Source of the DNA: Roseateles oligotrophus
GTDB taxonomy: Bacteria > Pseudomonadota > Gammaproteobacteria > Burkholderiales > Burkholderiaceae_C
Direction: 5' to 3'
Assembly (NCBI RefSeq): GCF_025717515.1
Contig: NZ_JAJIRN010000006.1
Location: 124,001-188,000 of the forward strand
Length of the DNA: 64,000 nucleotides
In this document: positions 29,001 through 36,166 of the stretch, in pieces
Layout of the letters: the number at the start of each line of letters is the position of its first letter
Numbering within the stretch: the first letter of the stretch is position 1
Notes under the pieces: generated by a model
Seen by the model: the letters and a program-made list of their open reading frames with translations, nothing else
What the model was told of the DNA's origin: nothing
The model's database searches: none
Made by a program: the position numbers and the translations under genes

Positions 29001-29857
29001 GAATAGTCTGGCGTCACCGCCACCGTCTTGGCGCCCTTGTAGCGAACCTCGGTGAAGAAGTGAGCGTCCGGCGTGCGCGTCTGCGGAACGTTGGAGCCCC
29101 AGGCGATGATGTAGTTGCTGTTGTACCAGTCGGCGCTCTCGGGCACGTCGGTCTGCTCGCCCCAGACCTGCGGGCTGGCCGGTGGCAGGTCGCAATACCA
29201 GTCATAGAAGCTCATGCAAACGCCGCCCATCAGGCTCAAGTAGCGGCTGCCGGCGGCATAACTGATCATCGACATGGCAGGAATCGGCGAGAAGCCGATC
29301 ACGCGGTCGGGGCCATGCTTCTTGACCGTGTAGATATTGGCCGAGGCGATGATCTCGTTGACCTCATCCCAGGTCGAGCGCACAAAACCGCCCAGGCCCC
29401 GGTCTTTTTGCCATTCGGTGCGCTGTTCCTGGTTTTCGACCAGGTTGGTCCAGGCATCGACCGGGCTCTTGGCCACGCCGCGTGCGGCGCGCCAATGCTT
29501 GAGCAAGGAGCCGCGCACCATCGGGTATTTGACCCGGTTGGCGCTGTACAGATACCAGGAGTAGCTCGCTCCCCGCGCGCAACCACGTGGCTCGTGGTTG
29601 GGCAGATCGGGCCGAGTGCGCGGGTAGTCGGTCTGCTGGGTTTCCCAGGTGACGATGCCGCCCTTGACATAGATCTTCCAGGAGCAGGACCCGGTGCAAT
29701 TGGTACCGTGGGTGGAGCGCACGATCTTGTCATGCGCCCAGCGGGCGCGGTAGGCGTCTTCCCAGGTGCGATCTTCGGCGGTGGTCACGCCGTGCTCGTC
29801 GGAGAAGCTTTCTTTGGGCTGAGCAAAGTAGCTCAGACGGTCGAGGAAATGGCTCAT
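26072..29857 (-). CDS. narG: Respiratory nitrate reductase alpha subunit
   Basis: A 1261-residue catalytic subunit of membrane-bound nitrate reductase that reduces nitrate to nitrite with a Mo-bisMGD cofactor. The N-terminal cluster ligands are His50, Cys54, Cys58 (HGTNCTGSC) and Cys93 (RGCARG). The Mo ligand Asp223 is in WYCDLPPASPQ. The length equals that of known NarG. There is no classical twin-arginine export signal, as expected for the cytoplasmic enzyme. It is 26 bases after narK2. Confidence 0.97.
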   Translation of the reverse strand: MSHFLDRLSYFAQPKESFSDEHGVTTAEDRTWEDAYRARWAHDKIVRSTHGTNCTGSCSWKIYVKGGIVTWETQQTDYPRTRPDLPNHEPRGCARGASYSWYLYSANRVKYPMVRGSLLKHWRAARGVAKSPVDAWTNLVENQEQRTEWQKDRGLGGFVRSTWDEVNEIIASANIYTVKKHGPDRVIGFSPIPAMSMISYAAGSRYLSLMGGVCMSFYDWYCDLPPASPQVWGEQTDVPESADWYNSNYIIAWGSNVPQTRTPDAHFFTEVRYKGAKTVAVTPDYSEVAKLADIWMHPKQGTDAAIAMAMGHVILKEFYFDKRSAYFDDYARRYTDLPLLVKMKKTTTADGRELLVPDRYLRASDFGGKLGQDNNPDWKTLAFDTAGKVVLPNGSIGFRWGAGERPDLGKWNLESKEAVHDSDVKLKLSVLEDGEQAHEIATVGFPYFGGIDTPNFQSNKQQDVLSRNVPVVRMKLGKHADAAECLVATVFDLQVAQYGINRGLGDDCPTSYDDNLPYTPAWAESITGVKREQIITVGREFGDNADKTRGKSMVIIGAAMNHWYHCDMNYRGIINMLMMCGCIGQSGGGWAHYVGQEKLRPQTGWTALAFALDWIRPPRQMNSTSFFYAHTDQWRYEKLDVSEILSPLADKAKYGGSLIDYNVRAERMGWLPSAPQLQTNPMQVVKDAAAAGMDAKDYAVKSLKEGSLRMSCEDPDHPANWPRNMFVWRSNILGSSGKGHEYFLKHLLGTTHGVQGKDLGKDDVKPEEVEWHAKAPEGKLDLLVTLDFRMSTTCLYSDIVLPTATWYEKNDLNTSDMHPFIHPLSTAVDPGWQARSDWEIYKGFAKSFSELCVGHLGVEKELVLTPLMHDTPAELAQAFEVQEWKKGEVELIPGKTAPQIAVVERDYPNLYKRFTALGPLMNKVGNGGKGISWNTETEVEQLGDLNGRVRDEGVTKGMPKIETDIDAAEVVLQLAPETNGHVAVKAWEALSKQTGREHAHLALHREDEKIRFRDIQAQPRKIISSPTWSGLESEKVSYNAGYTNVHELIPWRTLTGRQQFYQDHAWMQAFGEGFCSYRPPVDLKTLVEVQGLKPNGHTEIALNFITPHQKWGIHSTYSDNIMMLTLNRGGSVIWISEDDAKSAGIVDNDWVELFNANGAIAARAVVSQRVKNGMVMMYHSQEKIINTPGSEITGTRGGIHNSVTRIVTKPTHMIGGYAQLSYGFNYYGTIGTNRDEFVLVRKMAKVDWLDDEPTNAAAAHA

Positions 29858-29883
29858 GGTCTTATTCCTTTTTTTCTCTCAAT

Positions 29884-31536
29884 TCAGGGGTTCTTGACGT
29901 AGGCATTGGCGCGCAGATAGAACCACCAGTTCAAAACCAGACAAACGGCGTAGAAGACGGCAAAACCGTAGAACGCGTATTGCGGCGTGCCGGCCTTGAT
30001 TTGCTGACCGATCAGCACCGGGGCGATGAAGGCGCCGTAAGCCGCGACGGCCGAGGTCCAGCCCAGCACCGGGCCGGCTTGGGTCTTGTCGAAGATGAAG
30101 CCAACGCTGCGGAAGGTCGAGCCGTTGCCCACGCCGGTGGCGGCGAACAGCAGGATGAACAGGCCCATGAAGAGCTGGAAATACTGCTCCGGCGTGCTTG
30201 AGCTGTAGGCCTGCATCATCACGTAGCCAACCGCTGCGGAAGCGAACACCATGATGGCCGAGATCGCCTGCGTGACGATGGAGCCACCGACCTTGTCGGC
30301 GATCCAGCCGCCGATGGGGCGCACCGCCGCGCCGACAAAGGGGCCGATCCAGGCATAGGTCAGTGCCGACGGGGCATTAGGATTCTTCAGCGCATGCTGC
30401 ATCACACCGGCGGCATCGGGCGCATGGATGAAGCCGAAGATCACCGTGATCGCCAAGGGCAAGGCCATCGAGAAGCCGATGAAGCTGCCGAAGGTCACCA
30501 CATACAGCGCCGTCATCGCCCAGGTGTGCTTGTTCTTGAAGATCGCGAACTGCTTGGCCACGCCCTCCTTCATTGTGCCGAAGGCGGCCAGCTTCATCAC
30601 CAGCAAAGCCGCAATGATGTCGAGTGGAATCGCCACCCACATATTCAGCAGACCCAGGCCCGTCGGAGCCGGCAGGTAGAGGTAGAGCATGCCGATCGAT
30701 GGCACAAAGGCCAGCGAGTACAGATAGGTGATCTTGGCAAAAGCGGTCAGCGGCGAGCCGGTATCGGGCGACACCGTCTTCAGATTACTCATGCCGAACC
30801 AGCACAGAATCGACAGCGGCACCAAGGACACCACCCAGGCGAAACCGGCGTTCTGAATCCAGGTCGGCGTGCCGGCCAGAATCTTGCCGAGAATCCAGCC
30901 GCTGTCCTTGATCAGCGGCCGCGAGTCGCCACCAAAGGCGCCGAACAGGCCGACCGTCATCACCAGCGGGATCACGATCTGCATCGTCGTGACGCCGAAA
31001 TTACCCAGACCGGCATTCAGACCCAAGGCGGTGCCCTGCAAGCGCTTGGGGAAGAAGGGGCTGATATTGGACATCGAGGAGGCGAAGTTGCCACCACCCA
31101 CGCCCGACCACAGCGCCATCAGCTGGAACACCCACAGCGGCCACTCGGGATGCTGCAGCGCCACACCGGTGCCGATGGCGGGAGCCAAGAGCATCGCGGT
31201 GGTCAAGAAGATGGTGTTGCGCCCACCCGCCATGCGGATCAGGAAGGAGGCCGGGATGCGCATGGTGGCGCCCGAGATGCCGGCGATGGCCGTCAGCGTG
31301 AACAGCTCGTCCTTGCTGAAGGGGAAGCCCAGGTTGAGCATCTGCACCGTGATGATGCCCCACATGCCCCAGACCGCGAAGCCGCAGAGCAGCGCAGGGA
31401 TCGAGATCCAGAGGTTGCGGTAGGCGATCTTCTTGCCGGTAGATTCCCAGAACTTTTCGTCCTCGGGCCGCCAGTCGGCAATATCTGCCGACCCGCCATC
31501 GGCGACGGGTGCGCCGGCCTTGCTCATGGTGTTCAT
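29884..31536 (-). CDS. narK2: NarK-type nitrate/nitrite transporter (NarK2-like)
   Basis: A 550-residue major facilitator protein of the nitrate/nitrite porter family with about 12 helices and an extended N-terminus (ADWRPEDEKFWESTGKKIAYRNLW) seen in NarK2-type proteins. Nitrate signatures are GVGGGNFASSMSNISPFFPK and AATGVGNGSTFRSVGFIF. In related narK1-narK2 pairs this member is thought to exchange nitrite for nitrate, but exact roles vary. It lies between narK1 (30 bases) and narG (26 bases). Confidence 0.92.
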   Translation of the reverse strand: MNTMSKAGAPVADGGSADIADWRPEDEKFWESTGKKIAYRNLWISIPALLCGFAVWGMWGIITVQMLNLGFPFSKDELFTLTAIAGISGATMRIPASFLIRMAGGRNTIFLTTAMLLAPAIGTGVALQHPEWPLWVFQLMALWSGVGGGNFASSMSNISPFFPKRLQGTALGLNAGLGNFGVTTMQIVIPLVMTVGLFGAFGGDSRPLIKDSGWILGKILAGTPTWIQNAGFAWVVSLVPLSILCWFGMSNLKTVSPDTGSPLTAFAKITYLYSLAFVPSIGMLYLYLPAPTGLGLLNMWVAIPLDIIAALLVMKLAAFGTMKEGVAKQFAIFKNKHTWAMTALYVVTFGSFIGFSMALPLAITVIFGFIHAPDAAGVMQHALKNPNAPSALTYAWIGPFVGAAVRPIGGWIADKVGGSIVTQAISAIMVFASAAVGYVMMQAYSSSTPEQYFQLFMGLFILLFAATGVGNGSTFRSVGFIFDKTQAGPVLGWTSAVAAYGAFIAPVLIGQQIKAGTPQYAFYGFAVFYAVCLVLNWWFYLRANAYVKNP

Positions 31537-31566
31537 ATCTTTTTTATTCCTTTGTTGACGCTCGAC

Positions 31567-32880
31567 TCAGCGAGCGAAGGACTGCGAAATGGGCGAAGCG
31601 GGGGCGTTCTTGCCCATCATTTCGGTCTTGCGAACTTCGGTCCAATACATCCAGATCAGCGAGACCCAGACCACCGCATACATCAGCATGAAGGCGCTGG
31701 AGCGGATGCCGGTCAAGTCCATCAAGGCGCCGAACATGATGGGCAGCACGAAGCCGCCGAGGCCGCCGGCCAGACCGACGATGCCGGAGATGGTGCCGAT
31801 ATTCGCGCCGTAGTCATCGCTGATGTACTTGAAGACGCTGGCCTTGCCGAAGGCCCAGGCAATGCCCAGGGTGAACATCAGGCCGGTGAAAACATAGACA
31901 TTCAGGCCGATGTGGAAGGTCTTGGCGCCGTTCACCGTCATCACGGTGAAGTCGGTTTGCGGGTAGGACAAGATGAACAAACAGATCCAGCTGACCCACA
32001 GCACCCACCAGGTGACGTTGTGCGCGCCATGCTTGTCCGACATCCAACCCCCCACCGCACGCAACACGCCGCCCGGCAAGGAGAAGCAGGCGGCCAGCAA
32101 GGCGGCAACGCGAATGTCGAGGCCGTATTCGCCGACGTAGTACTGCACCATCCACAGGCTCAGCGCCACATAACCGCCGAACACGATGGAGTAGTACTGG
32201 CAGTATTTCAAGACCCGCGGGTCCTTCAAGGCCTTCAACTGCGACACGAAGCTGGCATTGCTGGTCACCAGATGCTTGTCATCCGAATGGCTGAAGAACC
32301 AGAACAGGATGGCGGTGCCGAGCAACACGGCGGCATAGACATGCGGCACCATGGTCCAGCCGAAGGCCACCACCAAGCCAGGGGCCACAAACTTGTTGAC
32401 CGCCGCACCGGAATTGCCGGCGCCGAACACGCCCATCGCGAAGCCCTGCCGATTCTTCGGGAACCAGCGCGCCACATAGGGCGTGCCGACGGAAAAAGAG
32501 CCGCCGGCCAGGCCGACGAAGAGGCCGATCACCAGAAAATGCCAGTAGGCGGTGGCATAACTCATCAGCCAGATGGGCAAAACGCAGGCCATCATCAGGC
32601 AGAAGAACACGATGCGGCCGCCGAATTTATCGGTCCAGATACCCAGCGGCACGCGGATCAGCGAGCCGCTCAAGACCGGCATCGCGGTCAGCAGGCCGAA
32701 CTCGGTCGAATTCAGATTCAGCGCCTTCTTGATCGGGATGCCGATCACGCCGAACATCATCCAGACCATGAAGCAAACGGTGAAAGCCAGCGTGCTGACG
32801 ATCAACACACTGAGCGCCTTGCGGCCATTGCTGGCAGCTTGGCCACTGGCACCGGCGGGACTTGCGGGATTCACAGACAT
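31567..32880 (-). CDS. narK1: NarK-type nitrate transporter (NarK1-like)
   Basis: A 437-residue MFS nitrate transporter with about 12 helices. Family marks are LIRVPLGIWTDKFGGR, GLAGGSFSVGTPYVARWFPK and GVFGAGNSGAAVNKFVAP. It is the shorter NarK1 type, associated with proton-coupled nitrate uptake. A strong ribosome-binding site (AAGAGGAGAA) precedes ATG 32880. It is the first structural gene of the narK1K2GHJI operon; an FNR-like box lies about 160 bases upstream. Confidence 0.92.
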   Translation of the reverse strand: MSVNPASPAGASGQAASNGRKALSVLIVSTLAFTVCFMVWMMFGVIGIPIKKALNLNSTEFGLLTAMPVLSGSLIRVPLGIWTDKFGGRIVFFCLMMACVLPIWLMSYATAYWHFLVIGLFVGLAGGSFSVGTPYVARWFPKNRQGFAMGVFGAGNSGAAVNKFVAPGLVVAFGWTMVPHVYAAVLLGTAILFWFFSHSDDKHLVTSNASFVSQLKALKDPRVLKYCQYYSIVFGGYVALSLWMVQYYVGEYGLDIRVAALLAACFSLPGGVLRAVGGWMSDKHGAHNVTWWVLWVSWICLFILSYPQTDFTVMTVNGAKTFHIGLNVYVFTGLMFTLGIAWAFGKASVFKYISDDYGANIGTISGIVGLAGGLGGFVLPIMFGALMDLTGIRSSAFMLMYAVVWVSLIWMYWTEVRKTEMMGKNAPASPISQSFAR

Positions 32881-33032
32881 TGAGGTTCTCCTCTTTTGTA
32901 TGTCTATGACTATCCGAGATCACGACCCTCGCGAACATCCTTCCATGGGCCCCCTTGCCGACAGCAGAAGAACGATGGCGCTACGCCGCCGATAGTTCTT
33001 TGGAACTAGCTCACCAGGCAGTGGCCCAAGGT

Positions 33033-33046
33033 TTGCGCTGGATCAA
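33033..33046 (-). promoter_or_regulatory. FNR-type box upstream of narK1
   Basis: On the minus strand the site reads TTGATCCAGCGCAA: a perfect left half (TTGAT), N4, and CGCAA in place of ATCAA. At class II spacing, transcription would start near 32998 and give a leader of about 118 bases. An AAGAAC/GTTCTT inverted repeat (32968-33000) lies at the presumed start site. No clear NarL heptamer is visible. Confidence 0.4.
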
Positions 33047-33113
33047 GGCGGAGCTCGTCTTCAGCTTGGGCAGATTGCGGCCGGCTTCAGCGGCCAACAA
33101 TGCAAGAGCCCGA

Positions 33114-33809
33114 CTAGCCCAGGCCCCGCTCGCTCGCCCACACCGCCACCTGCACCCGCGAACTCAGGTTCAATTTGCGCAAAATATGCTGGACGTGGAT
33201 CTTCACCGTCGTTTCAGCGATGCCCAGCGTGCGGGCGATTTCCTTGTTGCTGGCGCCGCGCACGATTTCGCGCAGCAACTCCTGCTCGCGTGGCGACAGC
33301 AGCGACTCCTCGACCAAGGCGCTAACGGGCGCAGCCGGCGGCGCCGCGGCGCTGGACGCCTTGAAGACGCGCACCAACTTGTGCGTCATCTCGGCGCTGA
33401 CCACCGATTCCCCGCCAACCGCCCGGCGGATCGCCGCCGCCAGGTCTTGCCCATCGATGGTCTTGAGCAAATAGCCGGCCGCACCGGCGCGCAGGGCGGC
33501 GGCCAGGTCCTCTTCGTCTTCGCTGACGGTCAGCATGATGAACTGCGTATCCGGAGCGATTTCCAATAGCCCAGGCAGCAAATCAACCCCGCGCACACCG
33601 GGCATGTGGTTGTCCAGCAAGACCACGGCGGGCTGCAAGTCTTTAACCCGACGCAAGGCCTCGCTGCCGTCTGCCGCTTCACCCACCACCTCCAGCCCCG
33701 GCTCATGCGCCAACAAGGCGGTCAGGCCGCGCCGAAACAGGCTGTGGTCGTCGACCACCATCACACGAATATTCATTGCAGTCACACTGGGCTCAGCCGC
33801 ATAACTCAT
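33114..33809 (-). CDS. narL: Nitrate/nitrite response regulator
   Basis: A 231-residue NarL/FixJ regulator. The receiver has the acidic pair Asp20-Asp21 and phospho-acceptor Asp66 (VVLLDNHMPG). A C-terminal LuxR-type helix-turn-helix is at about 165-228 (LSPREQELLREI, TVKIHVQHILRKLNL). The start at 33809 overlaps the narX stop as ATGA; ATG 33776 (MNIRVMVVDDHS) is a plausible alternative start. It probably activates the nar operon next to it. Confidence 0.92.
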   Translation of the reverse strand: MSYAAEPSVTAMNIRVMVVDDHSLFRRGLTALLAHEPGLEVVGEAADGSEALRRVKDLQPAVVLLDNHMPGVRGVDLLPGLLEIAPDTQFIMLTVSEDEEDLAAALRAGAAGYLLKTIDGQDLAAAIRRAVGGESVVSAEMTHKLVRVFKASSAAAPPAAPVSALVEESLLSPREQELLREIVRGASNKEIARTLGIAETTVKIHVQHILRKLNLSSRVQVAVWASERGLG

Positions 33810-35713
33810 GCGGACTCGGATTCAAGATTCTGCAGCGCCGCCAAGCGGCTCTGGGGTGGCAAGGTCAAACTGATCTGCGTGCCCTGCCCGACCTGGCTGT
33901 TGACTTGCAACTTGGCGCCGATGCGCTGAGCCCGCTCACGCATGATGTGCAGGCCGACATGGGTTTCATCGAAACGCCCGGTCAGCGCATCAAAGCCGGA
34001 GCCATCATCGCGCACCTCGAAACGCCACTGCGGCGCCTGCGTCACACGCAACTCCACCGACTTTGCACCGGCATGCTTGCGCACATTGGAAAGTGCTTCC
34101 TGCAAGACATGCAAGACCTGCACCTGCTGATCCGGCGGCAAGGGCACGCCCTGGCCGGCAATGGTCAGATGCGTGCTCAGACCACTTTGCAGCTCGAACT
34201 TGGACAGCGTCGCGCGCAGCGCATGGGCAATGTCCTCGTGGCCGGGGCGCGTGCGGAAGTGCAAGAGCAACTCGCGCACATCGGCATAACTCTCGCGTAC
34301 ACCGGTATCAATCTCGGCCAAGCTGGCTTCAACCTCGGCTGTTTTGCCATCTTTGATCGCATGGCGCAGCAATTGCACCTGGATTTTCAAAAAGGCCAGA
34401 GACTGAGCGATCGAGTCGTGCAACTCTTGCGCCATCAGATTGCGCTCCTCGCTGACGGCCATTTCACGGTCGCGTGAGGCCAGGCGCAGGTTATCAAGCT
34501 GGGTCGCCACCTGACCGGCCAAAGCATCGAACAAATGGCGCTCCTCGTCCGAGATATGGCGCTCACCGTAATAGAACAACTCCACCTCGCCGACCGTGCG
34601 ATTGGGCGTGCGCATGGGCACCGCTACCACCGTCTGATAGCCGGCAGCCTCGCAATGCTTGAGCTTCTTTTCACCCAAGGCGCGGATCGGGATGATGCGA
34701 GCACCGATCACGGTCTCAAGGTGCTCGCCGCAAGCGCAATCACCGCGCCGCACACAGGCCTCGGCCGTGGCCATGCTCGCAGGCAAGCGCACCTGACCCA
34801 ACATCAGCAGGCGCTCGCCGTCCTCGGCCGCCAAGCGCACTGCCGCCGCGTCGGCACCGGCAATGCGGCTGATCTTTGAGGCAAATTCCTGCGCCAGATC
34901 TTCGATGCTGGGCTGGCTTTGCACCGCCATCAGCGCGACATCGTAGAGCGCGGCCAGGCGTTCGTTCTGGCGCGCCAGATCCGCCGTCTTCTCGGCCACT
35001 TTTTGCTCCAGGCCCCGATAGGCGCCCTCGAGCGCGTCGGCCATGGCATTGAAGCCCAAGGCCAGCGACGCGAATTCTTCGACCGTGTTGCGCTCATCGA
35101 TGCGCTGAGAAAAATCGCGCGCCGCCATCTGCTTCAAGCCATCACGCAGGCGCTGCAGCGGCTGAATAATCCAGACAAAAGTACCGGACACAAACACCAC
35201 CGAGGCCGCCGCCACCAGCACCACCAGGCCGAAACACAGGCCGCCGAGCAAGGCGGTGCGAGTGGCAATCGCGTTCTCTATGGCCGAAACAAAGGCATCA
35301 ACCGTGTTGACGAATTGATCGGCTTGGTGACGCAGGGCCGCGCCATCGGCTGGCGCAAGCAGCTTGCCGCGCAGAGGCAGCCAAGCCAACTCGACTTCGG
35401 CGAAACGGTCGAGACTGGCCTGGTTGTCGGGAATAAAGAGCGGCCGCGAAGGATCGCCGTTACGCAGGCTCAACACCATGGCGTCAAACTTGGCCACACC
35501 GTCCACCACATCGGCGTGCTCGCCGGCCTGATGCATCAGCGTCAGCCGATAGGTCAGCATGCGCATGCGACCGGCCTCGTTGATAGCCCCCGCCCCGCCT
35601 TCCAACTGCCATGACACCCATAGCGTGAAGGCGATCGAGGCCAGGGCCACGACCAAAAAGGTGGTTTGAATCAGGGCGAGCTTGCCCGCCAGACTTCTAA
35701 AGAGCTTGCGCAT
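33806..35713 (-). CDS. narX: Nitrate/nitrite sensor histidine kinase
   Basis: A 635-residue NarX-type kinase. TM1 is residues 12-33 and TM2 about 154-178. The nitrate-sensing P-box is INEAGRMRMLTYRLTL (44-59). HAMP follows, then a GAF-like region with Cys320, Cys326, Cys328 and Cys353, a HisKA_3 domain with His432 (AQELHDSIAQ), and HATPase_c. It is coupled to narL by an ATGA overlap. A perfect FNR-type box lies 33 bases before the start codon. Confidence 0.93.
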   Translation of the reverse strand: MRKLFRSLAGKLALIQTTFLVVALASIAFTLWVSWQLEGGAGAINEAGRMRMLTYRLTLMHQAGEHADVVDGVAKFDAMVLSLRNGDPSRPLFIPDNQASLDRFAEVELAWLPLRGKLLAPADGAALRHQADQFVNTVDAFVSAIENAIATRTALLGGLCFGLVVLVAAASVVFVSGTFVWIIQPLQRLRDGLKQMAARDFSQRIDERNTVEEFASLALGFNAMADALEGAYRGLEQKVAEKTADLARQNERLAALYDVALMAVQSQPSIEDLAQEFASKISRIAGADAAAVRLAAEDGERLLMLGQVRLPASMATAEACVRRGDCACGEHLETVIGARIIPIRALGEKKLKHCEAAGYQTVVAVPMRTPNRTVGEVELFYYGERHISDEERHLFDALAGQVATQLDNLRLASRDREMAVSEERNLMAQELHDSIAQSLAFLKIQVQLLRHAIKDGKTAEVEASLAEIDTGVRESYADVRELLLHFRTRPGHEDIAHALRATLSKFELQSGLSTHLTIAGQGVPLPPDQQVQVLHVLQEALSNVRKHAGAKSVELRVTQAPQWRFEVRDDGSGFDALTGRFDETHVGLHIMRERAQRIGAKLQVNSQVGQGTQISLTLPPQSRLAALQNLESESA

Positions 35714-35745
35714 GCCGCAGCGTACATCAGCAAGACGGGGCGCTA

Positions 35746-35759
35746 TTGATGTATATCAA
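35746..35759. promoter_or_regulatory. Perfect FNR/CRP-family box before narXL
   Basis: TTGATGTATATCAA matches TTGAT-N4-ATCAA at all ten fixed bases. Its centre is only 39.5 bases before the narX start codon, so class II activation at -41.5 would put the start of transcription at the start codon itself. Confidence 0.75.
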
Positions 35760-35800
35760 GCTACGCCCGCCCAATGATTCCTTTGACGCGGCAACGCCGG

Positions 35801-36004
35801 TCAGTTAGAGGCAGCCGAAGCTGGCGTTACAGCGGCATCCGCTACGGCCGATGCTGCCGAAGCGCCAGAAGCTGCCGTGCCTTCGGCATGCGGCGCAGCC
35901 ACATCGTGCTTCTCTCCGCCCATGTCAATGTTTCCGCCGCTCTTCATCAAGATGAAGATGGCCAGAGCAGCGAAGACGGCGAAGCCGACGAGAATTTTCC
36001 ACAT
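35801..36004 (-). CDS. Small single-pass membrane protein, unknown function
   Basis: A 67-residue protein: a hydrophobic helix at residues 2-21 (WKILVGFAVFAALAIFILM), a short polar part with GGNIDMGGEKHD, and an Ala/Ser-rich tail. ATG 36004 is chosen; an in-frame TTG at 36022 would add MNWNRI. It lies between the MFS gene and narX on the same strand, just upstream of the FNR box. I recognise no family. Confidence 0.5.
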   Translation of the reverse strand: MWKILVGFAVFAALAIFILMKSGGNIDMGGEKHDVAAPHAEGTAASGASAASAVADAAVTPASAASN

Positions 36005-36100
36005 GATTCGATTCCAGTTCAAAAAGGTGAGCGATAAATTTCATTGTTGCCGGCCTTGCTGACTCCAGCCTGAGCAAAGTCAGCGAAAAGCGCCCGTCAA

Positions 36101-36129
36101 TAAAAAAGGGGCAGCCCGAAGGCCACCCC
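36101..36129 (-). terminator. Rho-independent terminator of the MFS gene
   Basis: On the minus strand, GGGGTGGCC-TTCG-GGCTGCCCC forms a 9-bp stem (two G-U pairs) with a stable UUCG loop, then six or more T. It lies about 38 bases after the MFS stop. Confidence 0.8.
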
Positions 36130-36166
36130 GTTCAAATCAAGCGTTTGACGCCGAGGCGATTGCCTC

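Noticed and set aside
25940-29902. 1320-codon open frame opposite narG
   Set aside because: It is the antisense of narG. High GC content removes stop codons in this frame; its composition (Ala, Val, Arg, His-rich) shows no domain, and narG itself is certain.
30394-32883. 829-codon open frame opposite narK1 and narK2
   Set aside because: Antisense of two well-supported transporters; the product is His/Gln/Gly-rich without a recognisable fold.
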